A stretch of 64,000 bases of DNA from NCBI RefSeq assembly GCF_005222845.1, contig NZ_STFZ01000014.1:424493-488492 (forward strand), written 5' to 3'. Below are positions 27,047-35,814 of the stretch, piece by piece (the first letter of the stretch is position 1; each line of letters opens with the position of its first letter). Position numbers and translations under genes: made by a program. The DNA comes from Rhizobium sp. FY34. GTDB taxonomy: Bacteria > Pseudomonadota > Alphaproteobacteria > Rhizobiales > Rhizobiaceae. The notes under the pieces are model-generated. The model searched no databases. It saw nothing but the letters and a program-made list of their open reading frames with translations, and was not told the origin of the DNA.

Positions 27047-27535
27047 ATGAGGATTTTTGATTCCGTTTTCCGTTATCTCGCCTTGCTCGGCGCGGGTTCG
27101 TTTGCTGTTGCCACCTGCATTACCGTTGCCGATGTCGTCTTGCGCCAGTTTGCCAGCGGTGTTCTGGGTGCCGTGGATTATGTCCAGCTTTTCATCATGT
27201 CCGGCGCATTTCTGGCCATGCCCTATGCCTTCCGCGTCAATGCGCATGTGACGCTGGATCTGGTCTCGGCGCTGCTGTCGCTGCGCGGCCAATGGCTGCT
27301 GGGCATCGTCGCCTTGTTTCTCACACTGGCTTTTTGCGCATTGCTGGCCTTCTATACCTCTGTGTCTGCCGCCGATATGCTGCAAAGCAGCGATATTTCC
27401 ATGAATATCGGGCTCCCGATGTGGCTTTACTGGGTGCCCTTTGCGCTGGGCATGGTGGCATCGACGCTCGCGGTTGGTTTCAACATCATCGATACGCTTT
27501 CCGCGCAGGACGCCGGCAAGGCAGGTGTTGCATGA
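27047..27535 (+). CDS. TRAP transporter small permease subunit (DctQ type)
   Basis: 162 residues with four membrane helices (LALLGAGSFAVATCITVADVVLR; FIMSGAFLAMPYAF; IVALFLTLAFCALLAFY; VPFALGMVASTLAVGFN), the DctQ plan. AHVTLDL in the second loop is typical. It pairs with the next gene, overlapping it by ATGA at 27532-27535. Confidence 0.9.
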   Translation: MRIFDSVFRYLALLGAGSFAVATCITVADVVLRQFASGVLGAVDYVQLFIMSGAFLAMPYAFRVNAHVTLDLVSALLSLRGQWLLGIVALFLTLAFCALLAFYTSVSAADMLQSSDISMNIGLPMWLYWVPFALGMVASTLAVGFNIIDTLSAQDAGKAGVA

Positions 27536-28830
27536 GCACGCCCGTCATCGGACTTCTCGGCTTTGTCGTTGCCATGGTGCTGACCTTTGCCGGCGTGCCG
27601 GTCAGCATTGCCATGGCGATTACCGGCGTTGCGGGCTTTGCGCTCATCAACGGCACGGATGGTGCCATCTATGTGCTTAGCTCCGCACCCTTCGAGGCGG
27701 TGTTTCCCTACAGCCTTTCCGTCATTCCGCTGTTTGTCGCCATGGGCGTGTTTTCCTCGCATGCCGGCCTTTCCGCGAGCCTGTTCGGGGCGATGAATGG
27801 GTTGTTCGGGCGGTTTCGCGGCGGTCTTGCCATGGCCTCTGTCGGTGCATGCGCGATTTTCGGCGCCATCTGCGGCTCGTCCCTGGCAACGGCGGCCACA
27901 ATGGGGCGCATCGCCGTGCCGGAAATGATCCGTGCCGGCTATAAGCCAAGCCTTGCCGGCGCTTCCGTGGCGGCTGCCGGCACGCTTGGGGTTCTCATTC
28001 CGCCCTCTGTGCTGATGGTGATCTATGCGCTCCTGACGGAAAATTCCATCGGCCAGTTGTTTGCCGCAGCGCTGTTTCCCGGCCTGCTGGCAACCTTTCT
28101 TTATATCGCGGCCGTCGTCATCGCCGTCAGGGTCAACCCCGAGCTTGCCCCGGCGGTCAACAGAGGCAAGGATGCGCCAAAGGCCAAGCTCGACAAATCC
28201 GTCGTGGCGGCCATCTCGCTGTTTGTCATCGTTATCGGCGGGCTCTATTCCGGCTTTTTCTCGGCCACGGAGGCTGCAGCCGTCGGCGCTTTCTGCGCGG
28301 CCATTCTTGCCGTCATCATGAAAACGCCGATGAGCGGCATGATCGAAGCATCGCTGGAAACCGCGAAAACCTCGGCCATGATGTTCATGATCCTGATCGG
28401 GGCCGCACTGTTCAACTTCTTTATCGAAGGCACAGGGCTTGCGAGTGTGATTGGCGACTGGATCAGCCAGTCCGGCCTGTCGCCAACGATGATCATGATC
28501 CTCATCATCGTCTTCTACCTGATCCTTGGATGCTTCATGGATTCGCTGTCCATGATTCTGCTGACCATCCCGATCGTCTATCCGATCGTCATCAATATCG
28601 GCTACGATCCCATCTGGTTCGGCATCATCATCGTTTCGGTTGCCGAAATCGGCCTCATCACGCCACCGATCGGCATGAACCTGTTTGTCGTGCAGAATGT
28701 CGCGCCGCAAGTCAGCCAGAGGGACATCATCTTCGGCATTCTGCCATTTGTCATGGCAGACGTGCTGCGAGTGTTCCTGTTCCTGGCTTTCCCGGCCATC
28801 GTTCTGTTCCTGCCGATGATGATGCGGTGA
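27532..28830 (+). CDS. TRAP transporter large permease subunit (DctM type)
   Basis: 432 residues starting at the ATGA overlap with the small subunit. It is a hydrophobic protein of about 12 helices with the DctM marks GAICGSSLATAATMGRIAVPEM and AGTLGVLIPPSVLMVIYALLTE in the first half, and GCFMDSLSMILLTIPIVYPI and PIGMNLFVVQNV in the second. It uses the Na+ gradient to import what the binding protein delivers. A long in-frame extension upstream to 27292 is inside the dctQ gene and is rejected. Confidence 0.92.
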   Translation: MSTPVIGLLGFVVAMVLTFAGVPVSIAMAITGVAGFALINGTDGAIYVLSSAPFEAVFPYSLSVIPLFVAMGVFSSHAGLSASLFGAMNGLFGRFRGGLAMASVGACAIFGAICGSSLATAATMGRIAVPEMIRAGYKPSLAGASVAAAGTLGVLIPPSVLMVIYALLTENSIGQLFAAALFPGLLATFLYIAAVVIAVRVNPELAPAVNRGKDAPKAKLDKSVVAAISLFVIVIGGLYSGFFSATEAAAVGAFCAAILAVIMKTPMSGMIEASLETAKTSAMMFMILIGAALFNFFIEGTGLASVIGDWISQSGLSPTMIMILIIVFYLILGCFMDSLSMILLTIPIVYPIVINIGYDPIWFGIIIVSVAEIGLITPPIGMNLFVVQNVAPQVSQRDIIFGILPFVMADVLRVFLFLAFPAIVLFLPMMMR

Positions 28831-28840
28831 GGGCGCAGTG

Positions 28841-29308
28841 ATGATGCACAATCCGCCGCCCGTCCTGGAGCATGCCTGCGATCTCACCGTCGAACTCGGC
28901 CCCATCCGCGAGATGGGCCGGGGACGCGATGGCATGCGGCGGATTGTGCCGATCATCGGCGGGCATTTCGAGGGGCCTCTGCTCAACGGCCAGGTGCTAG
29001 GCATCGGCGCCGACTGGCAGACCGGTTGGGCGGATGGTCTGTCGGAACTCGATACCCGCTACGGGCTGGAAACCCATGACGGGGCAGTGATCGAGATCCG
29101 CAATTACGGCTATCGCCATGGCTCGCCGGACGTGCTTGCAGCACTTGCGCGTGGCGATGCCGTCGATCCATCATCCTATTACATGCGAACGCAGGCGCGG
29201 CTGGAAACCGGCGACGACCGCTATCGCTGGGTCAATCGCACAATCTTCATCGGCAGTGGCCGGCGTCTCGCCTCGGCGGTCGTCGTCTCGCTGTTTGCTC
29301 TTCGGTAA
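28841..29308 (+). CDS. DUF3237 (UPF0311) family protein
   Basis: About 155 residues of the DUF3237 family, whose function is unknown. Family blocks seen: FEGPLLNGQVLGIGADWQ, DTRYGLETHDGAVIEIRNYGYR, YYMRTQARLETGDDRYRWVNRTIFIGSGRR. It follows the TRAP permease by 10 bases and precedes an aldehyde dehydrogenase, so it belongs to the same catabolic operon. In many bacteria this family accompanies aromatic-acid degradation genes, which is consistent but not proof of a role. The exact start among clustered GTG/ATG codons at 28838-28844 is uncertain. Confidence 0.8.
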   Translation: MMHNPPPVLEHACDLTVELGPIREMGRGRDGMRRIVPIIGGHFEGPLLNGQVLGIGADWQTGWADGLSELDTRYGLETHDGAVIEIRNYGYRHGSPDVLAALARGDAVDPSSYYMRTQARLETGDDRYRWVNRTIFIGSGRRLASAVVVSLFALR

Positions 29309-29368
29309 CCGGGTGCCGGTTTTCAACCGCCGTCCGCACTGCCGCCCGTCCATTTTGGGAGAATGACC

Positions 29369-30784
29369 ATGAGCTATCACCTGTATATCGGCGGAAAGCC
29401 GGTCGCGACGGCCCGGAGTTTCGATGTGATCAATCCGGCAACCGGTGCCGTCGTCGCTGCATGCCCGCTGGGTACACCGGACGATGTGGACGCGGCTGTT
29501 TCTGCCGCCAAGGCGGCATTTCCCCTCTGGTCCGGCCTTGCCGACGAAGCACGCCGGGACGCGCTTGGCCGGCTTGCCGATCTGATCGAGACCCATAGCG
29601 CTGAGCTTGCCGCTCTCGTCACCGCCGAACAGGGCAAGCCGCAATCAGGTCCCGGTGCGCCTTTCGAGCTGGGCGGTTGCGTCGCCTGGACGCGTGTGAC
29701 GCAGGCGCTCGATCTGCCGGTGGAAACCCTGATCGATACGGCCGAGGAGCGGGTTGAGCTTCACCGCGTGCCGCTTGGCGTGGTGGCCTCCATCACGCCA
29801 TGGAACTGGCCGCTGATGATTGCCATCTGGCACATCATGCCGGCCATCCGTTCCGGCTGCACCGTGGTGATGAAGCCATCGCCCTTCACGCCGCTCTCGA
29901 CACTCAGGCTCGTTGAGTTGATCCATGAGGCGGGCATCCTGCCGCCCGGCGTGCTGAATGTGGTGACGGGCGATCAGGATGTGGGCGACCGCATGTCCAG
30001 CCATCCCGATATCGCCAAGATCGCCTTTACCGGGTCCACAGCCACCGGCAGGCGGATCATGGAGCGTGCGGGCTCGACGCTGAAGCGCCTGACACTGGAG
30101 CTTGGCGGCAATGATGCAGGCATCATCCTGCCGGGCACGGATCTGTCGAAGCTGATGGACTCGCTGTTCTGGGGCATTTTCATCAATGCCGGGCAGACCT
30201 GCTCCTGCCTGAAACGCCTCTATGTGCATGAGGACGATTACGACGCGGTGGCAAGCGCATTGGCCGCCTATGTCTCAAGCATTCCCGTCGGCGATGGCGC
30301 AGATCCCAAGACCCTGATCGGGCCGCTGTCCAACCGCATGCAATATGACAAGGTCTGCGCTCTGGTGGAGGATGCGCGTGAAAAGGGCGCCCGTATCCTG
30401 ACCGGGGGCATGCCGAGCCACGGTCCCGGCTATATCTACCCGCTGACGGTGATCGCGGATGCCACGCCGGATATGCGGGTTGTTGCCGAGGAGCAGTTCG
30501 GGCCGGTTATCCCGCTCATCCGCTATAGCGATCTCGAAGAGGCCATCGCGGCTGCAAACGGGCTGGAGGTTGGGCTTGGCGCCAGTGTCTGGGGCAATGA
30601 TCCCATGCAGGCAGCTGCCGTGGCAAAACGTCTGGATGCCGGCACGCGCTGGGTCAACCGGCATGGCGTGCTGAACCCGACTGTGCCGATGGGCGGCGTC
30701 AAGCAGTCAGGCATCGGCGTCGAATTCGGATCGGAAGGCTTGAAGGAATATACCAGCGTCCAGATCCTCAGCATTGCAAAGTAA
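29369..30784 (+). CDS. NAD(P)-dependent aldehyde dehydrogenase (possible aryl-aldehyde dehydrogenase)
   Basis: About 471 residues. ATG 29369 has GGGAG seven bases upstream; ATG 29363 is too close to that site. ALDH signatures: GVVASITPWNWPLMIAIWHIMPA, IAFTGSTATGRRIM, LTLELGGNDAGIILPG (catalytic Glu) and NAGQTCSCLKRLYV (catalytic Cys). PMGGVKQSGIGVEFGSEGLKEYTSVQIL closes the fold. It is followed by a ThDP decarboxylase, so its likely substrate is the aldehyde made there (inference). The annotated neighbours show no alcohol dehydrogenase. Confidence 0.88.
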   Translation: MSYHLYIGGKPVATARSFDVINPATGAVVAACPLGTPDDVDAAVSAAKAAFPLWSGLADEARRDALGRLADLIETHSAELAALVTAEQGKPQSGPGAPFELGGCVAWTRVTQALDLPVETLIDTAEERVELHRVPLGVVASITPWNWPLMIAIWHIMPAIRSGCTVVMKPSPFTPLSTLRLVELIHEAGILPPGVLNVVTGDQDVGDRMSSHPDIAKIAFTGSTATGRRIMERAGSTLKRLTLELGGNDAGIILPGTDLSKLMDSLFWGIFINAGQTCSCLKRLYVHEDDYDAVASALAAYVSSIPVGDGADPKTLIGPLSNRMQYDKVCALVEDAREKGARILTGGMPSHGPGYIYPLTVIADATPDMRVVAEEQFGPVIPLIRYSDLEEAIAAANGLEVGLGASVWGNDPMQAAAVAKRLDAGTRWVNRHGVLNPTVPMGGVKQSGIGVEFGSEGLKEYTSVQILSIAK

Positions 30785-30812
30785 GCGCCCGATTGTAGGG
30801 CAAGGAGATATC

Positions 30813-32441
30813 ATGGCCAGACTGACAACCGGAGACCTGATGGCCAGGTCGTTGATTGCCAATGGTGTGGATACCGTGTTCGGCATTCCCGGCGCACATA
30901 TGTATGATTTCAACGATGCGTTGGCGCGCGAGGGCGACAAGATCCGCTTCATCCATACCCGCCATGAGCAGGGCGCCGGCTACATGGCCTATGGCTATGC
31001 CAAATCCACCGGTCGCACAGGTGTCTATACGGTTGTGCCGGGGCCGGGGCTGCTGAATTCGGGTGCTGCCCTCTGCACGGCTTACGGCGGCAATGCGCCA
31101 GTGCTCTGCGTCACCGGCAATATCATGTCGCATCTCATCGGTCAGGGCCGCGGCCAGTTGCACGAGCTTCCCGATCATCTGGGCACGCTGCGCGGCCTGA
31201 CGAAATGGGCCGAGCGCATCAACCATCCCAGCGAAGCGGCTGACATCATGCGCCAGGCGTTTTCCGTCATGCATTCCGGGCGCAAGCGCCCCGTTGGCGT
31301 GGAAGCGCCCTGGGATGTGTTCGGCATGAGCATCGAGGCGGATGAGCCTGTGGCCGCCGAGCCTCTGGCGCCGCCGCGTCCTGATCCGGATCTGGTGGAA
31401 AAGGCCGCGCAGATGATCGCCGGCGCCAAAAACCCGCTGATCATGGTCGGTTCCGGCGCCATTGATGCCAGTGCCGAGGTTCTGCGGCTGGCCGAACTGC
31501 TGCAGGCGCCGGTTACGGCCCATCGCAGCGGCAAGGGTATCGTCAGCGATGACAATGACCTGGCGATGCTGCCGCCGGCCGCGTGGAAATTCTGGCCGCA
31601 ATGCGATTTGTTGATCGGCATCGGCAGCCGGCTGGAGCTGCAATATTTCCGCTGGCGCTGGTTCCCCAAGGGGCTGAAAGTGCTGCGGATGGATATCGAT
31701 CCGACCGAAATGGTGCGCTTGAAGCCGGATCTCGGGCTGGTGACCGATTCCAAGGCCGGGCTCACGGCCCTCATTGCCGCACTCGAACCGAAGCTTGCCA
31801 GGCGCGAGAGCCGCACAGGCGAGTATCGAGGCTTGAAGCAAAAGGCTGAAGAAGCGCTGGCGACCGTGCAGCCGCAGGAAGGCTATCTGAAGGCCATCCG
31901 CCGGGCGCTGCCCCGCGACGGGTTCTTTGTCGAGGAAGTCTCGCAGGTGGGTTTCACCGCGCGGATGTGCTTTCCCGTCTATGAGCCGCGCCAGTATGTG
32001 ACCTGTGGCTATCAGGACAATCTCGGCTTCGGCTTCAACACGGCGCTCGGCGTCAAAGTAGCTCATCCCGACAAAGCGGTTGTCTCGATTTCCGGCGATG
32101 GCGGCTTTCTGTTCGGCGTGCAGGAACTGGCGACCGCGCGACAGTTCGGCATCAATGTTGTCGCTGTCGTGTTCAACAATAATGCCTATGGCAATGTGCG
32201 ACGCGACCAGCAACAGGTCTATGGCAACAGGCTGCTCGGCGCCGATCTCGTCAACCCGGATTTCGTGGCGCTGGCGCAGAGTTTCGGCGTCGAAGCCATT
32301 CGTGTGGAGACGCCCGACGAATTGGAAGCGGCATTGACTGCCGCATTTGCATCCAATGCGCCGGCGTTGATCGAGGTACCTGTTGCAACGGGAACCGATA
32401 CATCGCCCTGGCCGTTCATCCATCCGGCTGCGCCTGAATAA
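30813..32441 (+). CDS. ThDP-dependent decarboxylase, benzoylformate-decarboxylase / acetolactate-synthase-like
   Basis: 542 residues from ATG 30813 (AAGGAGAT upstream). It has the three-domain plan of the pyruvate-decarboxylase/ALS group: a PYR domain with the cofactor-activating Glu52 in HTRHEQGAGYMAYGYAK, a central Rossmann-like domain (KNPLIMVGSGAI), and a PP domain with the Mg-ThDP motif GDGGFLFGVQELATARQFGINVVAVVFNNNAYG. Specific residues that define benzoylformate decarboxylase cannot be confirmed by eye. It is not an ilv operon member and has no small subunit next to it, so decarboxylation of an imported or locally made 2-oxo acid is favoured over branched-chain synthesis. Confidence 0.82.
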   Translation: MARLTTGDLMARSLIANGVDTVFGIPGAHMYDFNDALAREGDKIRFIHTRHEQGAGYMAYGYAKSTGRTGVYTVVPGPGLLNSGAALCTAYGGNAPVLCVTGNIMSHLIGQGRGQLHELPDHLGTLRGLTKWAERINHPSEAADIMRQAFSVMHSGRKRPVGVEAPWDVFGMSIEADEPVAAEPLAPPRPDPDLVEKAAQMIAGAKNPLIMVGSGAIDASAEVLRLAELLQAPVTAHRSGKGIVSDDNDLAMLPPAAWKFWPQCDLLIGIGSRLELQYFRWRWFPKGLKVLRMDIDPTEMVRLKPDLGLVTDSKAGLTALIAALEPKLARRESRTGEYRGLKQKAEEALATVQPQEGYLKAIRRALPRDGFFVEEVSQVGFTARMCFPVYEPRQYVTCGYQDNLGFGFNTALGVKVAHPDKAVVSISGDGGFLFGVQELATARQFGINVVAVVFNNNAYGNVRRDQQQVYGNRLLGADLVNPDFVALAQSFGVEAIRVETPDELEAALTAAFASNAPALIEVPVATGTDTSPWPFIHPAAPE

Positions 32442-32471
32442 TGCACAATTCATAATCAAAGGAGATTTGAC

Positions 32472-33512
32472 ATGCTGTTTGGCAGAAAACCCACATCCTC
32501 CGGCTTTAAGGCCGAGGAGGTCACGCTTGACCGGCGAAAATTCCTGACGCTGGGCTGCGCATGCTGCGCCATGCTGGCGCTTAACGTGCCGGACACAGCC
32601 CTTGCCCAGACACCGGCGGCCCAGGCGCATATTCAGGCGGCCAAGACTGCGGCTGGACAGGATCTCATGTCTTATCTGCGGCTGGTCGATGTCGTGGCCC
32701 CGGTTTCGGGCCTGCCGCCCGTCTCGCCGGAAGATCTGATGAAAATGCCGACGCCAGCCCCGGCCAAGGTGTTCGACAACCTGTATTTCGTGGGCAACAA
32801 GTGGGTGAGCTCCTGGGCGATCACCACATCCGACGGTATCATCCTCATTGACGCCATGGACAATGGCGAAGAGGCAAAAACCATAATCGAAGCCGGGCTG
32901 AAGACGCTCGGGCTTGATCCCTCGACCATCAAGACGATCATCGTCACGCATGGCCATGGCGATCATTACGGTGGTGTCGGCTATCTGAAAGGCAAATATG
33001 GCAGCCGCGTCGTCCTGTCGGAAGCCGACTGGATGATGATGGAAACCGGTCTGGAATTCGACCGGCCGGATTGGGGCCGCCCGCCCACCCGCGATATCTC
33101 CGTCGTGGATGGCAGCGTGGTCGCGCTCGGCGACACGAAGATCGACATTCTGCTGACCCCCGGCCATACGCCCGGAACCATTTCGCTGGCCTTTGACGTG
33201 ATGGACAAGGGCAAGGTTCATCGTGCAATGCTCTGGGGTGGAACCGCCTTCAACTTTGGTCGGCGCCCGGATCGCCTGCCGCGCCTCCAGACCTATATCG
33301 ATGCCACGGAGCGGGTCCGCGAGCTTGCCCGCCAGCAATCGGTCGATGTGTTCATTTCCAACCACGATTTGTTCGATGGTGCTGTCGCCAAGATCGATCG
33401 CCTCAAGGCGGGTGGTGCCAATCCCTTCGTCATCGGCACCGATACGACGGTGCGAGCCCTGACTGTGATGAACGAAAGCGCCAAGGCGACGTTCGAGGTC
33501 TGGAAGGCCTAA
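32472..33512 (+). CDS. Exported metallo-beta-lactamase-fold hydrolase with B3-like ligands
   Basis: 346 residues. The N-terminus has a twin-arginine-type signal (DRRKFLTLG, residues 20-28, then a hydrophobic stretch ending DTALA about 45), so periplasmic export is likely. The metal ligands are complete: His160-x-His162-x-Asp164-His165 in VTHGHGDH, His232 in LTPGHTPG and His298 in ISNHDLFDG, the pattern of subclass B3 enzymes and their relatives. It is the last gene of the TRAP-ALDH-decarboxylase operon and probably hydrolyses an ester, lactone or other substrate before uptake; a true beta-lactamase role is possible but not implied by context. Confidence 0.82.
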   Translation: MLFGRKPTSSGFKAEEVTLDRRKFLTLGCACCAMLALNVPDTALAQTPAAQAHIQAAKTAAGQDLMSYLRLVDVVAPVSGLPPVSPEDLMKMPTPAPAKVFDNLYFVGNKWVSSWAITTSDGIILIDAMDNGEEAKTIIEAGLKTLGLDPSTIKTIIVTHGHGDHYGGVGYLKGKYGSRVVLSEADWMMMETGLEFDRPDWGRPPTRDISVVDGSVVALGDTKIDILLTPGHTPGTISLAFDVMDKGKVHRAMLWGGTAFNFGRRPDRLPRLQTYIDATERVRELARQQSVDVFISNHDLFDGAVAKIDRLKAGGANPFVIGTDTTVRALTVMNESAKATFEVWKA

Positions 33513-33527
33513 AGACTATTGTGATCG

Positions 33528-33558
33528 ACCAGCCCGGACCCTTTTGGTCCGGGTTGGT
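33528..33558. terminator. Stem-loop between convergent genes
   Basis: ACCAGCCCGGACC-CTTTT-GGTCCGGGTTGGT: an 8-bp perfect core (CCCGGACC) extended by four pairs beyond one mismatch. It lies in the 57-base gap between the metallo-hydrolase and the converging FAD dehydrogenase and could stop transcription from both sides, though it lacks a T-run. Confidence 0.5.
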
Positions 33559-33569
33559 CCTGTGCCGCT

Positions 33570-35033
33570 TCAGATGAACATCTTGCCCGGATTGAGAATG
33601 TTCTTCGGGTCAAGCGCCTGTTTGATTGTGCGCATCATGGCAAGCTGCGTCGGCTCCTTGCGGGCCTTCAGAAGCGCTGCCTTGCTCTGGCCGATCCCGT
33701 GTTCGGCGCTGAAGGAACCATTCAGTTCACCCAGCAGGTCAAAGGCAAATTCCGTCATCTGCGCAAGCGGCAGGCTGTCCCAGGTAGCCGGGTCGGCCGC
33801 ACTGATGGCGTAGTGCAGGTTGCCATCTCCCAGATGCCCGATGGTCAGCGGGCGAAAGCCAAGCTCAGCGGCCTTCTCGTCCATGATGCGCACGAAATCG
33901 GCAACACGCGAGAGCGGCAGCGACACGTCGAGATGGTAGGCCGGGCCATGGGCATTGATCGATTCCAGAACGGATTCGCGCAGTTTCCACAGGGCGGCAC
34001 GCTGGCTGTCGGAGGTGGCAAACATGGCATCCAGCACCAGGCCTGTTTCCATGAGATCGGAGAGAACGGTCATCAGCCCTTCCTGCAGGGCCTTGCCGCC
34101 ATCGCTTGCCTCCTGCGCATCGTCCATGCGGCTGGAAGCGACTTCAAGCAGAATGCCGACTTCTGCCGCATCGGTCAGGGGTTGGCGGATTTGTGGTGCA
34201 TGCTTGAGGATGACCTCGACCACCGGCTGTGGCACATATTCGAAGGCTTCCACCGTATTGCCCAGCCGGTCCTGCACGATATTGAGGATCTCAAGTGCCG
34301 CCGACAGCGATGCCGCCGACAGGAAGGCCGTGGCGCGTACTTTCGGCTGCGGGTAAAGCTTCAGCACGGCGCCGGTGATGATGCCAAGCGTGCCTTCGGC
34401 GCCGATCATGAGATTCTTGAGATCATAGCCGGTATTGTCCTTGCGAAGCCCGGTCAACCCGTTGACGATACTGCCATCGGCCAGAACCGCTTCGATGCCC
34501 AGGCACAGATCGCGCGTATTACCATAGCGCACGACATTCGAGCCGCCGGCATTGGTCGACAGATTGCCGCCGATCATGGCGCTGCCGCGCGCACCAAACA
34601 TCAGCGGGAAGATCAGGTCATGCTCCTGAACCGTGTTTTGCAGTGCCTCCAGAATGACGCCGGCATCCACCGTTGCCGTGCGCGCGCCGATATCGATGGC
34701 GCGGATCTGGTTCATGCGCGACAGGGAGAGGATGATCGAGGGTGTGCCATCGATCGGCACGCCGCCGCCGCAAATGCCGGTATTGCCGCTTTGCGGCACG
34801 ATGGCGATGGTGCGTGCGCTGCACAGCTTGACGATCTCAGCCACGTCCAATGTGGTCGAGGGCCGGATGACGGCCAGCGTTTCGCCCCGATATTTGCCTG
34901 TCCAGTCCGTGGTATAGCTTGCGGTGGACTGTTCTGTGGTTAAGACGTTACTGTCGCCGACGATCTGCCGGCAGGCATTGAGGAATTCGGCGTGATCTGT
35001 CTGGTGGTCGTCGGACTGTCGGGCAGCGGTCAT
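33570..35033 (-). CDS. FAD-linked D-2-hydroxyacid dehydrogenase (GlcD/DLD family)
   Basis: 487 residues from ATG 35033 (AGAGG upstream). It belongs to the VAO/PCMH flavoprotein group: FAD-binding PQSGNTGICGGGVPIDG and GGNLSTNAGGSNVVRYGNTRD with IGAEGTLGIITGAVLKL, then the C-terminal metal and active-site motifs TIGHLGDGNLHY and SAEHGIGQSKAALL. These enzymes oxidise D-lactate, D-2-hydroxyglutarate, glycolate or D-mandelate to 2-oxo acids. It is divergent from a GntR gene whose operator lies between them, and converges with a ThDP decarboxylase operon, so production of a 2-oxo acid for that enzyme is the proposed role. Confidence 0.87.
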   Translation of the reverse strand: MTAARQSDDHQTDHAEFLNACRQIVGDSNVLTTEQSTASYTTDWTGKYRGETLAVIRPSTTLDVAEIVKLCSARTIAIVPQSGNTGICGGGVPIDGTPSIILSLSRMNQIRAIDIGARTATVDAGVILEALQNTVQEHDLIFPLMFGARGSAMIGGNLSTNAGGSNVVRYGNTRDLCLGIEAVLADGSIVNGLTGLRKDNTGYDLKNLMIGAEGTLGIITGAVLKLYPQPKVRATAFLSAASLSAALEILNIVQDRLGNTVEAFEYVPQPVVEVILKHAPQIRQPLTDAAEVGILLEVASSRMDDAQEASDGGKALQEGLMTVLSDLMETGLVLDAMFATSDSQRAALWKLRESVLESINAHGPAYHLDVSLPLSRVADFVRIMDEKAAELGFRPLTIGHLGDGNLHYAISAADPATWDSLPLAQMTEFAFDLLGELNGSFSAEHGIGQSKAALLKARKEPTQLAMMRTIKQALDPKNILNPGKMFI

Positions 35034-35081
35034 GGAAAGCCTCTTGTTCCGGCACTTGTCAGCCGGGTGATCGTCGCGGTA

Positions 35082-35097
35082 ATGTAACATGTTACAT
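35082..35097 (+). promoter_or_regulatory. Perfect 16-base operator between FAD dehydrogenase and GntR genes
   Basis: ATGTAACATGTTACAT, fully palindromic, in the 106-base divergent gap. GntR/FCD regulators bind palindromes of this length. A ten-base half is repeated at 25826-25835 upstream of the TRAP operon. Confidence 0.65.
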
Positions 35098-35139
35098 GGC
35101 AGTTTCACTGTCAAGGCAACCCCGTGCAGGGGTGGGGGA

Positions 35140-35814
35140 ATGATGAAGGCAATCGAGATTCCAAAGTCGCTGATCGAGGAAACGATCGCCCGTATTCGCG
35201 AGGCGATCCTGAGCGGAGAATTGCCGCTGGGCTCGAAGCTTTCCGAACAGCGGCTGGCCGATATGCTGGGCGTCAGCCGCTCGCCGGTTGCCCAGGCGCT
35301 GGCCATCCTGAAGACGGAAGGCCTCGTGGAAATCTATCCGAAGCGCGGCAGTTATGTGTATCTGCCTGATGCTCGCGATGTGAGCGAGATGTGCGAATAC
35401 CGGTCCATTCTGGAAACGGCGGCACTGACGCTTTCGCTGGAACGCCAAAAGGCTGGTTTGCTTTCCAGTCTGCGTGGCGCAATGCAGGCCATGGAAACGG
35501 CATTGCAGGCAAAGGATCTGAAGGCCTATTCCCAGCATGACATGGCCTTTCACCTGGCGTTTCTGGCGCATTGCGAAAACAGGCGTCTGGAGGCGGCCTA
35601 TGCCCGGACGATCAGTTCAGTGATTGGCGTGCGCACCCATGTCTTCCTCAGCGGAAGCTCACATTCTGAGCGTTCCATGGCGGAGCACCGCCAGATTTTT
35701 GCTGCCTGCGAAGCGGGGAAGGCGGTCGATGCCTGTCGCCTGCTGAAGGCGCATATTCATCGGCTGGATGAGGATTTCGGCGCATCCTTGGGCGGTGCGG
35801 ACAGTATCGGCTGA
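35140..35814 (+). CDS. GntR-family regulator (FCD subfamily), probable regulator of the TRAP/2-hydroxyacid genes
   Basis: 224 residues from ATG 35140 (GGTGGGGG upstream). The N-terminal winged helix is EETIARIREAILSGELPLGSKLSEQRLADMLGVSRSPVAQALAIL; the C-terminal all-helical FCD domain keeps the metal residues Asp and His of HDMAFHLAFL, His of MAEHRQIF and His of AHIHRLDEDF. FCD regulators usually bind small carboxylates that displace them from DNA. The 16-base palindrome directly upstream and the half site before the TRAP operon indicate its targets. Confidence 0.87.
   Translation: MMKAIEIPKSLIEETIARIREAILSGELPLGSKLSEQRLADMLGVSRSPVAQALAILKTEGLVEIYPKRGSYVYLPDARDVSEMCEYRSILETAALTLSLERQKAGLLSSLRGAMQAMETALQAKDLKAYSQHDMAFHLAFLAHCENRRLEAAYARTISSVIGVRTHVFLSGSSHSERSMAEHRQIFAACEAGKAVDACRLLKAHIHRLDEDFGASLGGADSIG

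Noticed and set aside
30768..33365. 865-codon open frame on the minus strand across the ThDP enzyme and metallo-hydrolase genes
   Set aside because: It spans two well-supported genes on the plus strand and has no recognisable domain; long antisense frames are common in GC-rich DNA.
33699..34943. 414-codon open frame on the plus strand inside the FAD dehydrogenase gene
   Set aside because: The FAD dehydrogenase motifs on the minus strand are intact along the whole stretch.
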